Source: Cognatazoarcus halotolerans (lineage in GTDB: Bacteria > Pseudomonadota > Gammaproteobacteria > Burkholderiales > Rhodocyclaceae). Taken from it: 64,000 nt of DNA. The translations under genes and the position numbers were made by a program. How positions within the stretch are numbered: the stretch's first letter is position 1; every line of letters begins with the position of its first letter. Of the stretch, positions 17,651 to 28,300 are shown piece by piece. The DNA lies in contig NZ_WUAF01000011.1 in assembly GCF_009800965.1 (NCBI RefSeq), positions 1 through 64,000 of the forward strand, read 5' to 3'. The notes under the pieces were generated by a model. That model searched no databases, was not told the DNA's origin, and saw only the letters and a list, made by a program, of their open reading frames with translations.

Positions 17651-18229
17651 TCAGTGTTCGATGCGGGTGCCGAGCAGCGTCAGGAACTGTGCGAGCCATG
17701 CCGGGTGACCCGGCCAAGCGGGCGAGGTCACGAGGTTACCGTCGGTCATGGCCTGGTCTACCGGCATTGCAACGTAGGTGCCCCCAGCAAGCGTTACTTC
17801 GGGGCCGCAGGCCGGATAGGCCGTGCAGCTGCGTCCTTCGAGCACCTTGGCTGCAGCGAGGAGTTGCGCACCGTGACAGACTGCGGCGACGGGTTTGCCT
17901 GCCTCGAAGAAATGGCGGACCGTCGCGATCACACGTGCATCGAGTCGCAGGTACTCAGGGCCACGTCCGCCCGGAATCACCAGGGCATCGTAGGATGAGG
18001 CAACGACATCGTCGAAGTCGGCGTTGAGGGTGAAATTGTGGCCGCGCTTTTCGGTATAGGTCTGATCACCCTCGAAATCGTGGATGGCGGTTGCGATCGT
18101 GTCGCCGGCCTTCTTGCCCGGGCATACCGCGTGCACCGTGTGGCCAACCGCGAGCAAGGTCTGGAACGGCACCATGGTTTCATAGTCTTCACAGAAATCA
18201 CCGCAGATCATCAGGATCTTCTTGGCCAT
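17651..18229 (-). CDS. DJ-1/PfpI family protein
   Basis: 192 aa. The nucleophile elbow [10 protein letters not shown] holds the conserved Cys, a Glu sits in DFCEDYE near the N-terminus, and [11 protein letters not shown] is also typical. Members act as deglycases, proteases or chaperones, so the substrate cannot be named. AAGGAGCG precedes the ATG at good spacing. The gene stands between the RHH gene and msrA, all on the minus strand. Confidence 0.9.
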   Translation of the reverse strand: MAKKILMICGDFCEDYETMVPFQTLLAVGHTVHAVCPGKKAGDTIATAIHDFEGDQTYTEKRGHNFTLNADFDDVVASSYDALVIPGGRGPEYLRLDARVIATVRHFFEAGKPVAAVCHGAQLLAAAKVLEGRSCTAYPACGPEVTLAGGTYVAMPVDQAMTDGNLVTSPAWPGHPAWLAQFLTLLGTRIEH

Positions 18230-18318
18230 GTCTCGCTCCTTGGATTGTTGATACGCGTGGAAGCGTCAGTCTCCCGCGATCGGATTTCCGGTGGGTAGTA
18301 ACCGGGTACCACATCGAG

Positions 18319-18927
18319 TCAATGGCCCGCCGAACTACCCCATATGCGCTCGAGCACCGCGTCACGGCCGCATTGGTAACGGTAGAACTTGTAGCGGACC
18401 GGATTCTTCAGGTAGTAGTCCTGATGGTAATCCTCGGCGGGATAGAAGGTGTCGGCCGCGACAATCTCGGTCTCGAGCGGTCGCTTGAACTGCAATGCTT
18501 CCAGCGCCTCCCTGGACTCCTCGGCGAAACGCTTCTGCTCTTTGTCGTGATAGAAGATCGCGGTACGGTACTGGTTGCCGATGTCGCAGAATTGCCGGTT
18601 GTGCGCGGTCGGATCTATGTTATGCCAGTAGGTGACGAGCAGCTTTTCGTAGCTTATTTTCGTCGGGTCATAGACCACCTGAACTGCTTCCGCATGACCG
18701 GTGGCACCCGAAGAAACCTCTTCGTAGGTCGGATTCGCGGTTTTTCCCCCGGTATACCCGGAGGTTGTGGATATCACACCATCGAGTTTGTCGAACGGCG
18801 GCTCCATGCACCAGAAACAGCCTCCCGCAAAGGTTGCAGTCGCACGTTCGGCTGCGGTGGCCCAAAGCGGTGCGGAAAGGGGTAGCACCACTGCCAGGGC
18901 GAGCAGCTTGACTCGGTTGATGGACAT
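18319..18927 (-). CDS. msrA: Exported peptide methionine sulfoxide reductase MsrA
   Basis: 202 aa from ATG 18927, giving an N-terminal Sec signal peptide (MSINRVKLLALAVVLPLSAP, cleavage after ATAA) and so a periplasmic enzyme. The catalytic Cys is in FAGGCFWCMEPPF; GYTGG, GHAEAVQV and YHQDYY are family motifs. It reduces methionine-S-sulfoxide. A longer start at 19008 would bury the signal sequence and is disfavoured. CYQCG near the C-terminus may offer a resolving Cys. Confidence 0.92.
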   Translation of the reverse strand: MSINRVKLLALAVVLPLSAPLWATAAERATATFAGGCFWCMEPPFDKLDGVISTTSGYTGGKTANPTYEEVSSGATGHAEAVQVVYDPTKISYEKLLVTYWHNIDPTAHNRQFCDIGNQYRTAIFYHDKEQKRFAEESREALEALQFKRPLETEIVAADTFYPAEDYHQDYYLKNPVRYKFYRYQCGRDAVLERIWGSSAGH

Positions 18928-19230
18928 CGTCGGCTCCGGATCGGATCGTAGGGGCGGTGACGGTGCGACACCGGCGGTTCGCTTCGGTTCGATGCTGCTC
19001 TGCGTCAAAATGGTGCGTCATCGAACGTGTCAGCACCCCAAAAGGGCAAGCGGCTCACGCGTTGCGTAGTGAATCAGGCAGGTGATCCGAGAATTTCAGG
19101 GTGCAGGTAATTTGCCTGTTGTCAAACGCGATTTATGGCACATCCCATGCTTGGTGGTAATCAGGTATAAATCAGTCAGCGGAGCAAATCCGTCGCACGC
19201 TGGATCAGGAAATGTCGCCGGGAGATTCTC
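18928..19230. other. Intergenic region between msrA and the AAA+ gene
   Basis: About 300 bp between divergent genes. It contains a good -10-like TATAAA (19166-19171) for the AAA+ gene but no well-spaced -35 element. No ORF, RNA gene, terminator or repeat is evident. Confidence 0.5.
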
Positions 19231-20196
19231 ATGAGTACGACCGAGATCAGCATTCCACTTGCAGACGCGCGCGAGATCTATCGCGTCGATGATGTAGACC
19301 GGGCGCTCGAAGCAAGCGCTACCAGCCGTAACGAGTCATTGGCGACCTTCTACGAGCGGATGCGAACGCTCGGTGGTACGCGCTACGTGGTCAAGCCAAG
19401 CCGCAGTGACGCCCTTGACCCGCTTTACGAGCGTTGTCCGAACTTCGGCGAAGTGGTCGACGACCTGAAGAAATCGATGGCGCTGGCGGTCTCGGGCAAT
19501 GAACCTGTGAGCTTTACCCCCATCTTGTTGCTTGGTGAGCCGGGTATCGGCAAAACGCACTTTGCGCGCTGCCTCGCCGACCAGATATCCACCGGCTACC
19601 AGTTCATCTCCATGAGCTCGCTCACTGCGGGCTGGATCCTGTCTGGTGCGTCGGCGCAGTGGAACCATGCACGCCCGGGAAAGGTTGCCCAGACGCTGGT
19701 CAGTGGCGAGGTGGCGAATCCCGTCATCGTGCTGGACGAGGTGGACAAAGCCGGCGGCGATTCGCGCTACGATCCCATGGGGCCGCTTTACGAACTGCTG
19801 GAGTACGACACGGCACGCCGCTTCCGCGACGAATATGTGGATATCGAGATCGATGCCAGCCACATTCTCTGGGTTACCACGGCCAACGACGATCGCAATA
19901 TTCCAGAGCCGATTCTCAACCGCATGAATGTGTATACCGTGCCGAGACCGGATGCGGGTGAGTCCTACGCGATCGCGTGCCGGCTATATCGCGAACTCGT
20001 CGGAGCGCATGACTGGGGTTTTCCCGACGAGCCGCCCGAAGACGTCATGGAAGGCTTGTCGACGTTGCCCCCCCGTGAGCAACGGCGGGCGCTGCTGGCT
20101 GCGTTCGGGAATGCCAAGCTGGCGGGGCGTGACGAACTTCAGATTGAGGACCTTGACGCATTGAGATCTGCTCGGAAACGCAAGATCGGCTTTTGA
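19231..20196 (+). CDS. AAA+ ATPase, Lon-like module without protease domain
   Basis: 321 aa. Walker A GEPGIGKTHFA and Walker B VIVLDEVDKAGG are clear, followed by a sensor-1-type TTANDD and arginine finger region EPILNRM. The order resembles the ATPase module of Lon, but neither the Lon N-terminal domain nor the Ser-Lys protease domain is present. It is therefore a stand-alone remodelling ATPase; substrate unknown. GGGAGATTCTC supplies a ribosome-binding site. The hypothetical gene at 20258-21190 faces it convergently. Confidence 0.85.
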   Translation: MSTTEISIPLADAREIYRVDDVDRALEASATSRNESLATFYERMRTLGGTRYVVKPSRSDALDPLYERCPNFGEVVDDLKKSMALAVSGNEPVSFTPILLLGEPGIGKTHFARCLADQISTGYQFISMSSLTAGWILSGASAQWNHARPGKVAQTLVSGEVANPVIVLDEVDKAGGDSRYDPMGPLYELLEYDTARRFRDEYVDIEIDASHILWVTTANDDRNIPEPILNRMNVYTVPRPDAGESYAIACRLYRELVGAHDWGFPDEPPEDVMEGLSTLPPREQRRALLAAFGNAKLAGRDELQIEDLDALRSARKRKIGF

Positions 20197-20257
20197 CCGC
20201 CGGGCAGGGCGCATGCATGGCAGGCAAGCGTAAAGGGTTTTGTCGCCGTGAAACACC

Positions 20258-21190
20258 TCAGGACGTTTCGTTATCGGCTTTGCGGCGCCCACTGGCAGCG
20301 CGGTAGAACGCTTCGCAGGCGTCGATGAAATCCTTGGTGCTTTTGGGCATGGGTACGCGGGCGCGGGTAATGTAACTGATCAGATCGACCCCCCTTCTGA
20401 TCAGATGAATACCCTCGCTGCTTTCGCGCTCATCGATGTCGGCAGCGTCGTCCGCCAGGTGTGGAGCAAAGCCGGTGACTTGTTGAGCGGCAACCACGAA
20501 GGTGGACCAGACGTCGAAAATGGCCGGATCGGTTCGAAGCGTTTCGCACTTGATCTTTGCCGCTTCGGCATAGGCCCGCAGGTGCGGCGCAATACCGGGC
20601 CCGAACATGTCCAGGCCGCTGAGGGTTTCGATGAGCGTTTCAGTGATGCGGTCGATGTCCCGCATGGTCATGGCGATCTTTACGTAGCGGCTCTCGTAGA
20701 ACGCGTCGATCGGCATCGTGAATGCCTTGAACGGTTCACCCCAGAGTTCGTCGATCCCTTCCTCGCCGCTGCGGTGCTGGACCAGCCGGCCCAGGGTGAG
20801 CGCATCCTGCAGGCACTTGCCACATTCGCGCATCAACTGGTTGTCGGACTGGATTTCGACGCCCAGAGCTTGCAGTTCGACGAGCTTTGTGAAGATGTCC
20901 GTGGCACGGTTGAACAGTGATCCGGCGAGCATTGCCCCCTTGATACGCTTGCGCGCGGGGTCGGTTTCGGTATCGTAGGCGGTTCGTGCCGCTTCCAGCC
21001 GGGAGCCGGGAATGTTCAGGCCGTGTTCGACATGATTGAACAGGCGTCGCGTTAGCCCCTCGATCAGTCTTTTTTTTGCCTTCAGTGTGTTCGCCGGCGG
21101 ATCGTAGGCCTTGATCCAGTAACCGTAATAATAGGTGCGATCCTGCCCGTCGATCACCTTGCGGGTGCCTAAGGGGATGCTTTCGTTCAT
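20258..21190 (-). CDS. Hypothetical helical protein
   Basis: 310 aa from ATG 21190 (MNESIPLGTRKVIDGQDRTY). It is helix-rich and soluble, with a segment TYYYGYWIKAYDPPANTLKAKK near the N-terminus. No catalytic motif, signal peptide or membrane span is visible and I do not recognise the family. It is convergent with the AAA+ gene and downstream of metY on the same strand, with a 150-bp gap. Confidence 0.75.
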   Translation of the reverse strand: MNESIPLGTRKVIDGQDRTYYYGYWIKAYDPPANTLKAKKRLIEGLTRRLFNHVEHGLNIPGSRLEAARTAYDTETDPARKRIKGAMLAGSLFNRATDIFTKLVELQALGVEIQSDNQLMRECGKCLQDALTLGRLVQHRSGEEGIDELWGEPFKAFTMPIDAFYESRYVKIAMTMRDIDRITETLIETLSGLDMFGPGIAPHLRAYAEAAKIKCETLRTDPAIFDVWSTFVVAAQQVTGFAPHLADDAADIDERESSEGIHLIRRGVDLISYITRARVPMPKSTKDFIDACEAFYRAASGRRKADNETS

Positions 21191-21342
21191 CGTCGCGTCA
21201 ACTCCGGGTGCTAGGCGTGTTGCCTGCAAGAAGCGAAGTTTAGGCCAAGCCTGAGTGCGCTGCACCATAACTTTTTGGTGCTGAGCGGAACAATGCGATC
21301 GAGCGGCCCCCGCGCCCGGGCTGTGCGGGGGCCGCTCGCTTG

Positions 21343-22614
21343 TCAGGCGGCTGCGAGTGCCTGTTCGAGATCCGCAAGAATGTCGTCGATGTGTTCGATA
21401 CCGACCGACAGACGGACCATGTCGGGGGATACGCCGGCGCGGGAAAGTTCGTCGGGCGACAATTGCCGGTGGGTGGTCGATGCGGGATGGCAGGCGAGGG
21501 ACTTTGCATCGCCGATATTGACGAGACGGGTAACGAGCTTGAGTGCATCCTGGAAGCGTGCGCCCGCCTCGAAGCCGCCCTTGACCCCGAATGAGAGGAT
21601 GCCCGAGGCGCGCCCGCCCATGTACTTTTCAATCAGCGGGAAATCCTTGTGGTCGGGTAGTCCGGCGTAATTTACCCAGGCAACCTTCGCGTGCTTCTGC
21701 AGGAAGGTGGCGACCCGGCTGGCGTTTTCACAGATCCGATCCATCCGCAACGCCACGGTTTCGATGCCTTGCAGGATCATGAAGGCATTGAACGGGCTGA
21801 TTGCCGCACCCATGTTGCGCAGCGGCACGACGCGGGCACGTCCAATGTACGCAGCAGGGCCAAGCGCTTCGGTGTAGACGACGCCATGGTAGGACACGTC
21901 GGGTTCGTTGAGTCTGCGGAAGCGTGCCTTGTGGTCCGCCCAGGGGAATTTCCCTGAGTCCACGATGACGCCACCGATCGAATTTCCGTGGCCGTTCATG
22001 TATTTGGTGAGTGAGTGCACCACGATGTCGGCACCGTGCTCGAAAGGTCGACACAGATATGGTGTCGGGACTGTGTTGTCGACAATGAGCGGAATGCCGT
22101 GACGATGGGCGAGCGCGGCAAGCTGCTCGAAATCGGTGACGTTGCCAAGTGGATTTCCCACCGATTCGCAGAAGATGGCCTTGGTGCGTGCGTCGATGAG
22201 GGGCTCGAAACTCTGCGGGTCACGATAGTCCGCGAAGCGCACTTCGATTCCGACCTGCGGGAAGGTGTGCGCAAACAGATTGTAGGTGCCGCCATAGAGC
22301 GTCGAAGCGGAGACGATGTTGTCGCCTGCTTCGGCGATGGTCTGGATCGCGTAGGTGATGGCGGCCATGCCCGACGCCAGCGCAAGTGCGCCCACGCCTC
22401 CTTCCATTGCCGCGACGCGCGCTTCCAGCACGGCCTGGGTCGGGTTCATGATGCGGGTGTAGATATTGCCCTGGACCTTGAGATCGAACAGGTCCGCCCC
22501 GTGCTGCGTGTCGTCGAAAGCATAGGAGGTGGTCTGGTAAATCGGTACCGCGACTGCCTTGGTCGTGGGGTCCGGACTGTAGCCGCCGTGCACCGCGAGC
22601 GTTTCGAGCTTCAT
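21343..22614 (-). CDS. metY: O-acetylhomoserine aminocarboxypropyltransferase (sulfhydrylase), MetY
   Basis: 423 aa PLP enzyme making homocysteine from O-acetylhomoserine and sulfide in methionine synthesis. It starts MKLETLAVHGGYSPDP, typical of the Cys/Met-metabolism family; NIYTRIMNPT, ALASGMAAI, and the PLP-lysine motif SLTKYMNGHGN are present, and SLACHPASTTH near the C-terminus is characteristic. ATG 22614 has AGGAGA upstream. The in-frame ATG nine bases earlier lies on the ribosome-binding site. Confidence 0.94.
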   Translation of the reverse strand: MKLETLAVHGGYSPDPTTKAVAVPIYQTTSYAFDDTQHGADLFDLKVQGNIYTRIMNPTQAVLEARVAAMEGGVGALALASGMAAITYAIQTIAEAGDNIVSASTLYGGTYNLFAHTFPQVGIEVRFADYRDPQSFEPLIDARTKAIFCESVGNPLGNVTDFEQLAALAHRHGIPLIVDNTVPTPYLCRPFEHGADIVVHSLTKYMNGHGNSIGGVIVDSGKFPWADHKARFRRLNEPDVSYHGVVYTEALGPAAYIGRARVVPLRNMGAAISPFNAFMILQGIETVALRMDRICENASRVATFLQKHAKVAWVNYAGLPDHKDFPLIEKYMGGRASGILSFGVKGGFEAGARFQDALKLVTRLVNIGDAKSLACHPASTTHRQLSPDELSRAGVSPDMVRLSVGIEHIDDILADLEQALAAA

Positions 22615-22863
22615 GTGTCTCATTCTCCTGTCTGGTGGGATGTCGGCGGAGTATAGCCAAAGCCGCGTCGGACAGGCGGCAGGGGGCCGCGCGGCAGTTC
22701 TGCCGAGACACGCGCATTGTGCACCTGCAGATTGCATCTTTGTCCGAAAGATCAATAATGTCGGGCATGTAGCGCAGCCGCCCTGCTGCAGGACAGCCCC
22801 AACGCTGGATCAAATAGAGGTGGCACGCTACATAGGCATGGTCCGATTCGCGGAGGAGGGGAC

Positions 22864-23286
22864 ATGGAACATCGTAATAAAAGGGCCACGTGGCTCGAGC
22901 TTGCCGTTGCTCCAATCTGGCGGCGCGACAAGTTTGTCGTCAAGGTTCATTCGTTGCTGCAGCGTACCGAACAGTGCTTCGTACTTTCTGTAGACGAGCG
23001 CTGGCTGTGTTCGGGGGAAGGTAAGCTGACGGTATTTCGCAGTGGAGATGCCGTTGATCGATTTCTCCAGTTGCTGGGAATCACCGTGCGGCAGGAGGGA
23101 GCGCCGGTAAGCGATGTGGCCGACGAGGCATGCGGTCATCACTGCATGCAGCTGCAGGGAGATCATCTGGCTTATTGTGTGCTGAATGACCCGACGATCG
23201 AATGCCGCGAATCCGGGAGGGCGGTGCGGCGACACCGTATTCAGTCGGCACCGTCGAGAGCCTGTTTCATCAGCGATGCCGTGTGA
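22864..23286 (+). CDS. Hypothetical protein
   Basis: 140 aa, starting after a strong GGAGGAGGGG. The protein begins [24 protein letters not shown] and has no motif I recognise. Its last 46 bases overlap the 3' end of the convergent macrodomain gene, so the true end may be correct but unusual. Codon use is similar to its neighbours. Confidence 0.6.
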   Translation: MEHRNKRATWLELAVAPIWRRDKFVVKVHSLLQRTEQCFVLSVDERWLCSGEGKLTVFRSGDAVDRFLQLLGITVRQEGAPVSDVADEACGHHCMQLQGDHLAYCVLNDPTIECRESGRAVRRHRIQSAPSRACFISDAV

Positions 23287-23759
23287 TCGTCGTAGGCGAC
23301 CAGCAGGACCCGTTCAAGAGTCGTGTTGTTCGTCTCGAACATCTTGATGGTTCGTACCGCGATCCTGCAGGCTGTGGCGGCTGGGTAACCATAGACGCCG
23401 CAGCTGATCGCGGGGAAGGCGATTGTGCGAATTGAGTGGGCGGCCGCGAGCACGAGGCAGCTGCGATAGCAACCCGCAAGCAGGTCGGCCTCACCTTTGT
23501 TTCCGCCCTGCCATACCGGCCCGACGGTGTGGATGATCCATTTGCTTGGCAGTGCGAAGGCCGGGGTGATGCGGGCTTCGCCGGTGGGGCAGCCTCCGAT
23601 CGTTCGGCAGTGAGCGAGAAGCGCCGGGCCCGCGGCGCGGTGTATCGCCCCGTCAACGCCGCCCCCGCCCAGTAGCGACGAATTGGCTGCATTGACGATC
23701 GCGTCGGTCGTCAGGCGGGTGATGTCGGCCTTTATGGTTTCGATCCTTAAGTCGCTCAT
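23241..23759 (-). CDS. Macrodomain protein, O-acetyl-ADP-ribose deacetylase type
   Basis: 172 aa from ATG 23759 ([16 protein letters not shown]), with AGGGAAA upstream. The macrodomain signature is clear: [40 protein letters not shown] and the phosphate-binding loop SCGVYGYP. Such YmdB-like enzymes remove acetyl groups from O-acetyl-ADP-ribose or hydrolyse ADP-ribosyl links. No ADP-ribosyltransferase or toxin is next to it, so a housekeeping role is likely. Confidence 0.92.
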   Translation of the reverse strand: MSDLRIETIKADITRLTTDAIVNAANSSLLGGGGVDGAIHRAAGPALLAHCRTIGGCPTGEARITPAFALPSKWIIHTVGPVWQGGNKGEADLLAGCYRSCLVLAAAHSIRTIAFPAISCGVYGYPAATACRIAVRTIKMFETNNTTLERVLLVAYDDHTASLMKQALDGAD

Positions 23760-23990
23760 TGGCTTTTCCCTGCTTGCATGCGGCCGGGTTGGGCTGGGCT
23801 GCATTTCCAGTATGGCTGTGCTGAGGGTCATTGGGCGATACCCGGTTGTCGGCCCACGCCGCCCGACTCATTGGATACTGTCGCATTGTTCTGCGATGGA
23901 CGATTTTGTTATTCTCAGCCGCTATGGCGGAGATGGATATATTGCCCGCGATTTCCGTCCTAAGGTCCAGTGAGCAAGCGGAGAACATTG

Positions 23991-24602
23991 ATGGCAAGCA
24001 GCAAGACCCCAAGTGCACGGGCGCGGCGCGTGACGACGAAGTCGGTTCCCCTTTCCCCTGCGAACGTGACCCCGGTGTCGCCCAAGCCTGCGGCAGCGCT
24101 TGAGCCTGCAGGTCTGAAATCGGCGAGGATCGCACCTTCTGCCATGAGTGATTCCGGCGTCACTGGTGTCATCGTTCAGGATGGCGCGAGAGCGGTCGCG
24201 GCTAGTTCGGTTCAGACCGGTGCGAAAGGGGGGGCGCAACCCGCTGCGTCGACTCCTGACCGGAAGGCCGGAAAAGTGATTGTGGGCAAAACGGCGATCG
24301 AGAAAAAAACGCCCGCTGTGCGTGCGGCCAAGCCGCCTGTAAAGAAGATGGCGTTGCAGGTAATCGAGAAGGGCAAGGAAAAACGCGAAAAGGTGGTGCG
24401 GGATTCGTTTTCGATGCCCAAGACGGAGCATGCCGGACTCAAGACCTTACGTACCGAATTGGCCAGGGCTGGACGAATCTGTACAAAATCCGAATTGTTG
24501 CGGGCCGGGCTTCGGTTGGTATCGGGGCGTTCGATCGAAAGTCTCGTCAAGTTACTCGATTCACTTCCAGTGGTACCAAAGGGGAAGAGCGCCAAGAAGT
24601 AG
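23991..24602 (+). CDS. Basic Ala/Pro/Lys-rich protein with RHH-like C-terminus
   Basis: 203 aa. Residues 1-125 are low-complexity and rich in Ala, Pro, Lys and Thr, like histone H1-type tails. The C-terminal part (VVRDSFSMPKTEHAGLKTLR, then CTKSELLRAGLRL) resembles a ribbon-helix-helix DNA-binding module found in betaproteobacterial proteins. A nucleoid-associated or regulatory role is inferred. GCGGAG precedes ATG 23991; GTG 23970 is an alternative. Confidence 0.72.
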   Translation: MASSKTPSARARRVTTKSVPLSPANVTPVSPKPAAALEPAGLKSARIAPSAMSDSGVTGVIVQDGARAVAASSVQTGAKGGAQPAASTPDRKAGKVIVGKTAIEKKTPAVRAAKPPVKKMALQVIEKGKEKREKVVRDSFSMPKTEHAGLKTLRTELARAGRICTKSELLRAGLRLVSGRSIESLVKLLDSLPVVPKGKSAKK

Positions 24603-24671
24603 GGGAATGATGCTGCGTGATGGCGCGTGCGGCATTTCGTGGGCCTGGCCTTTGCCCGCGCCAGGTCGGGT

Positions 24672-25313
24672 TTATTCGGAAAGAAGCCAGTTACGCCGGG
24701 CAAGCGTGCCGGTTACGGTTCTTGCGATGTCCTCGAGTGCCTGCGCGGTGGTGCCTTCGGTGAGGGTGTGACTGATGGCGCGCCATAGAATCGTACCGTC
24801 GGATGCGTTGATCAGCTGGCTTTCGACGCTGACGGCAAGTGCCTCGACGATGCGCGGTGGCGTTGCGTCAAATGGCGTGAGCGGCGCATGCCAGAAGGGG
24901 GACGGCCGCCACCCCGGGGGCCAGCCCCACATCCAAGGGTCGCCATATCCGTAGGGTATGGCCGGATACCGGACAAGACGCTTTTCAACGCCGGCGATGC
25001 GCAGCAGCAAGATTCTGTCGAAACCGTCGCGCGAAATACGTGCACGGACGGCGGCCTCGGTGGGTTGGCCGTCGATGCCCTGCCGATGGGCTGGGCTCGC
25101 GTGGTTGGCCGGCGCAATGTCGGCAACGGCCTGGTTCTCCGTGGTCATTCGGAGATTTGTATCCGTCGCGGAAACCATGACCAGCAGTTTTTCCCCGGGC
25201 CAGCCCGGAGTAGTGGGGGCCTCGCTGCTGAAGCGGGTGCTCGCGCAGGCGCTGAGCAGGGCCGACAGGATGATGAGCGCAAGCCGGCCAGATCTTTGCA
25301 TGTACATCGTCAT
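24672..25313 (-). CDS. Hypothetical lipoprotein
   Basis: 213 aa with a lipoprotein signal (RLALIILSALLSAC, lipobox LSAC). The mature part carries a Gly/Trp/Pro-rich insert (YGYGDPWMWGWPPGWRP) and a C-terminal stretch resembling DUF4136-like lipoproteins (VSVESQLINASDGTILWRA). Probably outer-membrane anchored; function unknown. It is downstream of dnaE2 on the same strand after 82 bp. Confidence 0.75.
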   Translation of the reverse strand: MTMYMQRSGRLALIILSALLSACASTRFSSEAPTTPGWPGEKLLVMVSATDTNLRMTTENQAVADIAPANHASPAHRQGIDGQPTEAAVRARISRDGFDRILLLRIAGVEKRLVRYPAIPYGYGDPWMWGWPPGWRPSPFWHAPLTPFDATPPRIVEALAVSVESQLINASDGTILWRAISHTLTEGTTAQALEDIARTVTGTLARRNWLLSE

Positions 25314-25395
25314 CGTGGGTTACCGTGGTGATCTTTTTCGCAGCGCCGTCGGGCGGCGCGAATCCCGAACTCGATGGCTCTATGACTCGTGCGCC

Positions 25396-28300
25396 TCAAT
25401 GAAAATCCCGGCTGACTGTAACAAGACGTCCAAGTAGTGCAGTGTGATCCACCACCCGGCTGGCGATCAGGTGTACGACCTTCCCCTGGCGACTGACCTG
25501 CCCGAAGACTCCCAGCAGTCGGGCGCTGAGCAGTTCTCTGCGCTGACGGTCGAGCAGCTCTGGCCTCACGATGATGTTGGCAAGGCCACTTTCGTCCTCG
25601 AGGGTGATGAACAGGGTGCCTTTGGCGGTGCCCGGGCGTTGTCGGCAGGTCACGATGCCGGCGGTTCGAGCAAGTTGCCGGTCCGCGCAGTCGAGTATCT
25701 GGCGGGCGCTCAGAAAGCGCAGTTCACACAAGCGTTTGCGCAGCAGGGCCAGCGGATGACGACCCAGGGTGAAGCCGAGCTGTGCGTAGTCCCTCGTCAG
25801 ACTCTGGGTTTCGGTTTCGGCGGGCAGGGACAACATGCTTTCGCGCACCGGGGCCGTCTGAAGTACTCCGGTGTCGGGGCGCAGGGCCGCTGCCTGCCAC
25901 AAGGCCTGTCGGCGATGTCCCGCGAGTGCATCAAGGGCACCGGCCGAGGCAAGAAGGCGTAGCTCATGTACATCGAGTCCTGCCCGTCTGGCGAGTTCGT
26001 CTACGTCATGAAAGACACCATCTTCGAGACGGCTTCGCGAGATGCGCTGGGCGGCTGCTTCCGGCAGGCCCTTGATCATCCGCAGGCCGAGTCGTGCCGC
26101 GGGGCGCTCGCCGAGGCGGAAACCGGAAAGCGGATCGCTTGCGCAGGATGTGACGGCATCCGGCTCGAGCGTTTCGAGCTGGCAATCCCAATTGCTGCGG
26201 GTCACGTCCGCGCCGCGTATCTGGACACCGTGGCGGCGCGCGTCCTGGATCAGCTGGGAAGGAGAATAGAAGCCCATCGGCTGGCTGTTGAGCAGGCTGC
26301 ACAGAAAGGCTGCGGGCTCGAAACGCTTGAGCCAGGCCGAAAAATACACCAACAGTGCAAAACTGGCGGCGTGCGATTCGGGAAAGCCATAGCTGCCGAA
26401 GCCCTGGATCTGGCGGCAAAGCTGCTCGGCGAATTCAAGGCTGTAGCCGCGATCGAGCATGCCGCGAACGAGCTGTTGCTGGTATTGCTCGAGTTCGCCC
26501 TGGCGACGCCATGCGCCCATCGAGCGGCGTAGCTGATCGGCCTCGCCGGGCGTGAATCCGGCGGCTGCCACGGCCAGTTGCATGACCTGTTCCTGGAAGA
26601 TCGGCACACCCAGGGTGCGTTCGAGCACTGCGCGGATCTCCGGTCGCGGCCATTCGATGGCTTCTTCTGCCTCGAGTCTGGCACGCGCCTCGAGATAAGG
26701 GTGGACCATGCCGCCCTGGATGGGGCCGGGTCGTACGATTGCGACCTCGACCACCAGATCGTAGAAACAGCGGGGCTTGAGACGCGGCAGCATGGTCATC
26801 TGGGCGCGCGATTCGACCTGGAACACGCCGATCGAATCGGCGTCGGAGAGCATCTCGTAGACACCTGGAACCTCTTTGGGAATGCTGGCCAGTCCGAAAG
26901 GGCGACCACGCCAGCCGGCGACCATGTCGAGGCAGCGGCGCAGTGCGCTGAGCATGCCCAGCGCCAGGACATCAACCTTGAGCAATCCCAGGGCATCGAG
27001 ATCATCCTTGTCCCACTGGATGATGGTGCGATCCGGCATGGCGGCGTTCTCGACCGGCACCAGTTCATCAAGCCGGCCGCGGGCGATCACGAAGCCGCCC
27101 ACGTGCTGGGAGAGATGGCGCGGAAAACCGATCAGCGTGCGGACCAGCCCGAGCAGTTTCATGATGGTCGGACTGGTGGGGTCGAGTCCGGCCTCGAGCA
27201 GGCGTTCGGGCGGAATCGATTTTCCATCCCACCAGAAATGGTCGCGGGTGAGACGTTCGATCCGGTCGAGCCCGATGCCGAGCGCCTTGCCAAGGTCGCG
27301 CAGGGCACTGCGTGGCCGGTAGGTGATGACCGTAGCGGCGAGCGCCGCCCGTTCCCGGCCGTAACGCTGGTAAAGGTATTGGATGACCTCCTCGCGGCGC
27401 TCATGCTCGAAATCGACATCGATGTCGGGCGGTTCGTTGCGTTCGGCGGAAATGAAGCGTTCGACCAACATGATGCCCAGTGCGGGGTCGACCTCGGTAA
27501 TGCCCAGCGCCCAGCACACGGCCGAATTGGCTGCTGATCCGCGGCCCTGGCACAGGATGCCGTTGTTGCGGGCGAAGCGCACGATGTCGTGGACCGTCAG
27601 GAAATAGGCTTCGTAATTGAGTTCGCCGATCAATGCCAGCTCATGCTCAATCTGCTTGCGCACTTCGGGAGGGGCGGGATCGATATCGGCAGGCGGTCTG
27701 GCGTCCGGGCCGGGGGCAGGGGCCGAGCCGTACTGATCCGCACCTGAATGGCGCCAGATCAGTCCGCCTTCGGTGAGTTGTCTGAGCCAGCGGGCAGGTG
27801 TTTGGTTGGCAGGGACGAGTTCGTCGGGATATTCGTAGCGCAGTTCGTCCAGCGAAAAACGACATCGCGCGCTGATCTCGAGGGTTGCGGCCAGCAGCGC
27901 GGGAGGGTAGCGACGGGCCAGCGCGCCGCGGCTGTGCAGCCGGCGTTCGGCGTTGGCCTGCAAGGCGAGGCCGCTGGCGGAAATGGTGGTGCGCAGACGT
28001 ATCGCACCAAGCGCGTCGGCCAGCGGTCGGCGGGCGGCGACATGCATGAGGATGCCGCCGGCTGCAACCAGCGGCAGGCCGGCAGTGACCAGCGTCTCGA
28101 GGCGGCGTGCGTGGTCGGCGTTGCGGGTGTGTGCAACCGCGAGCCAGCAGCGGTCGACAAAGCGCGCCTTCAACCATGCAGCATGTTCCCCGAGGAGGTT
28201 GGCGGTACCCGCTCCCTGGGACGGGATCAGCAGCGCGAGGCAATCGGGCAGGCCTTGGTCGAGTTCGTTGCGGCTGATGTAGTAGCTACCTTTCGGGGCG

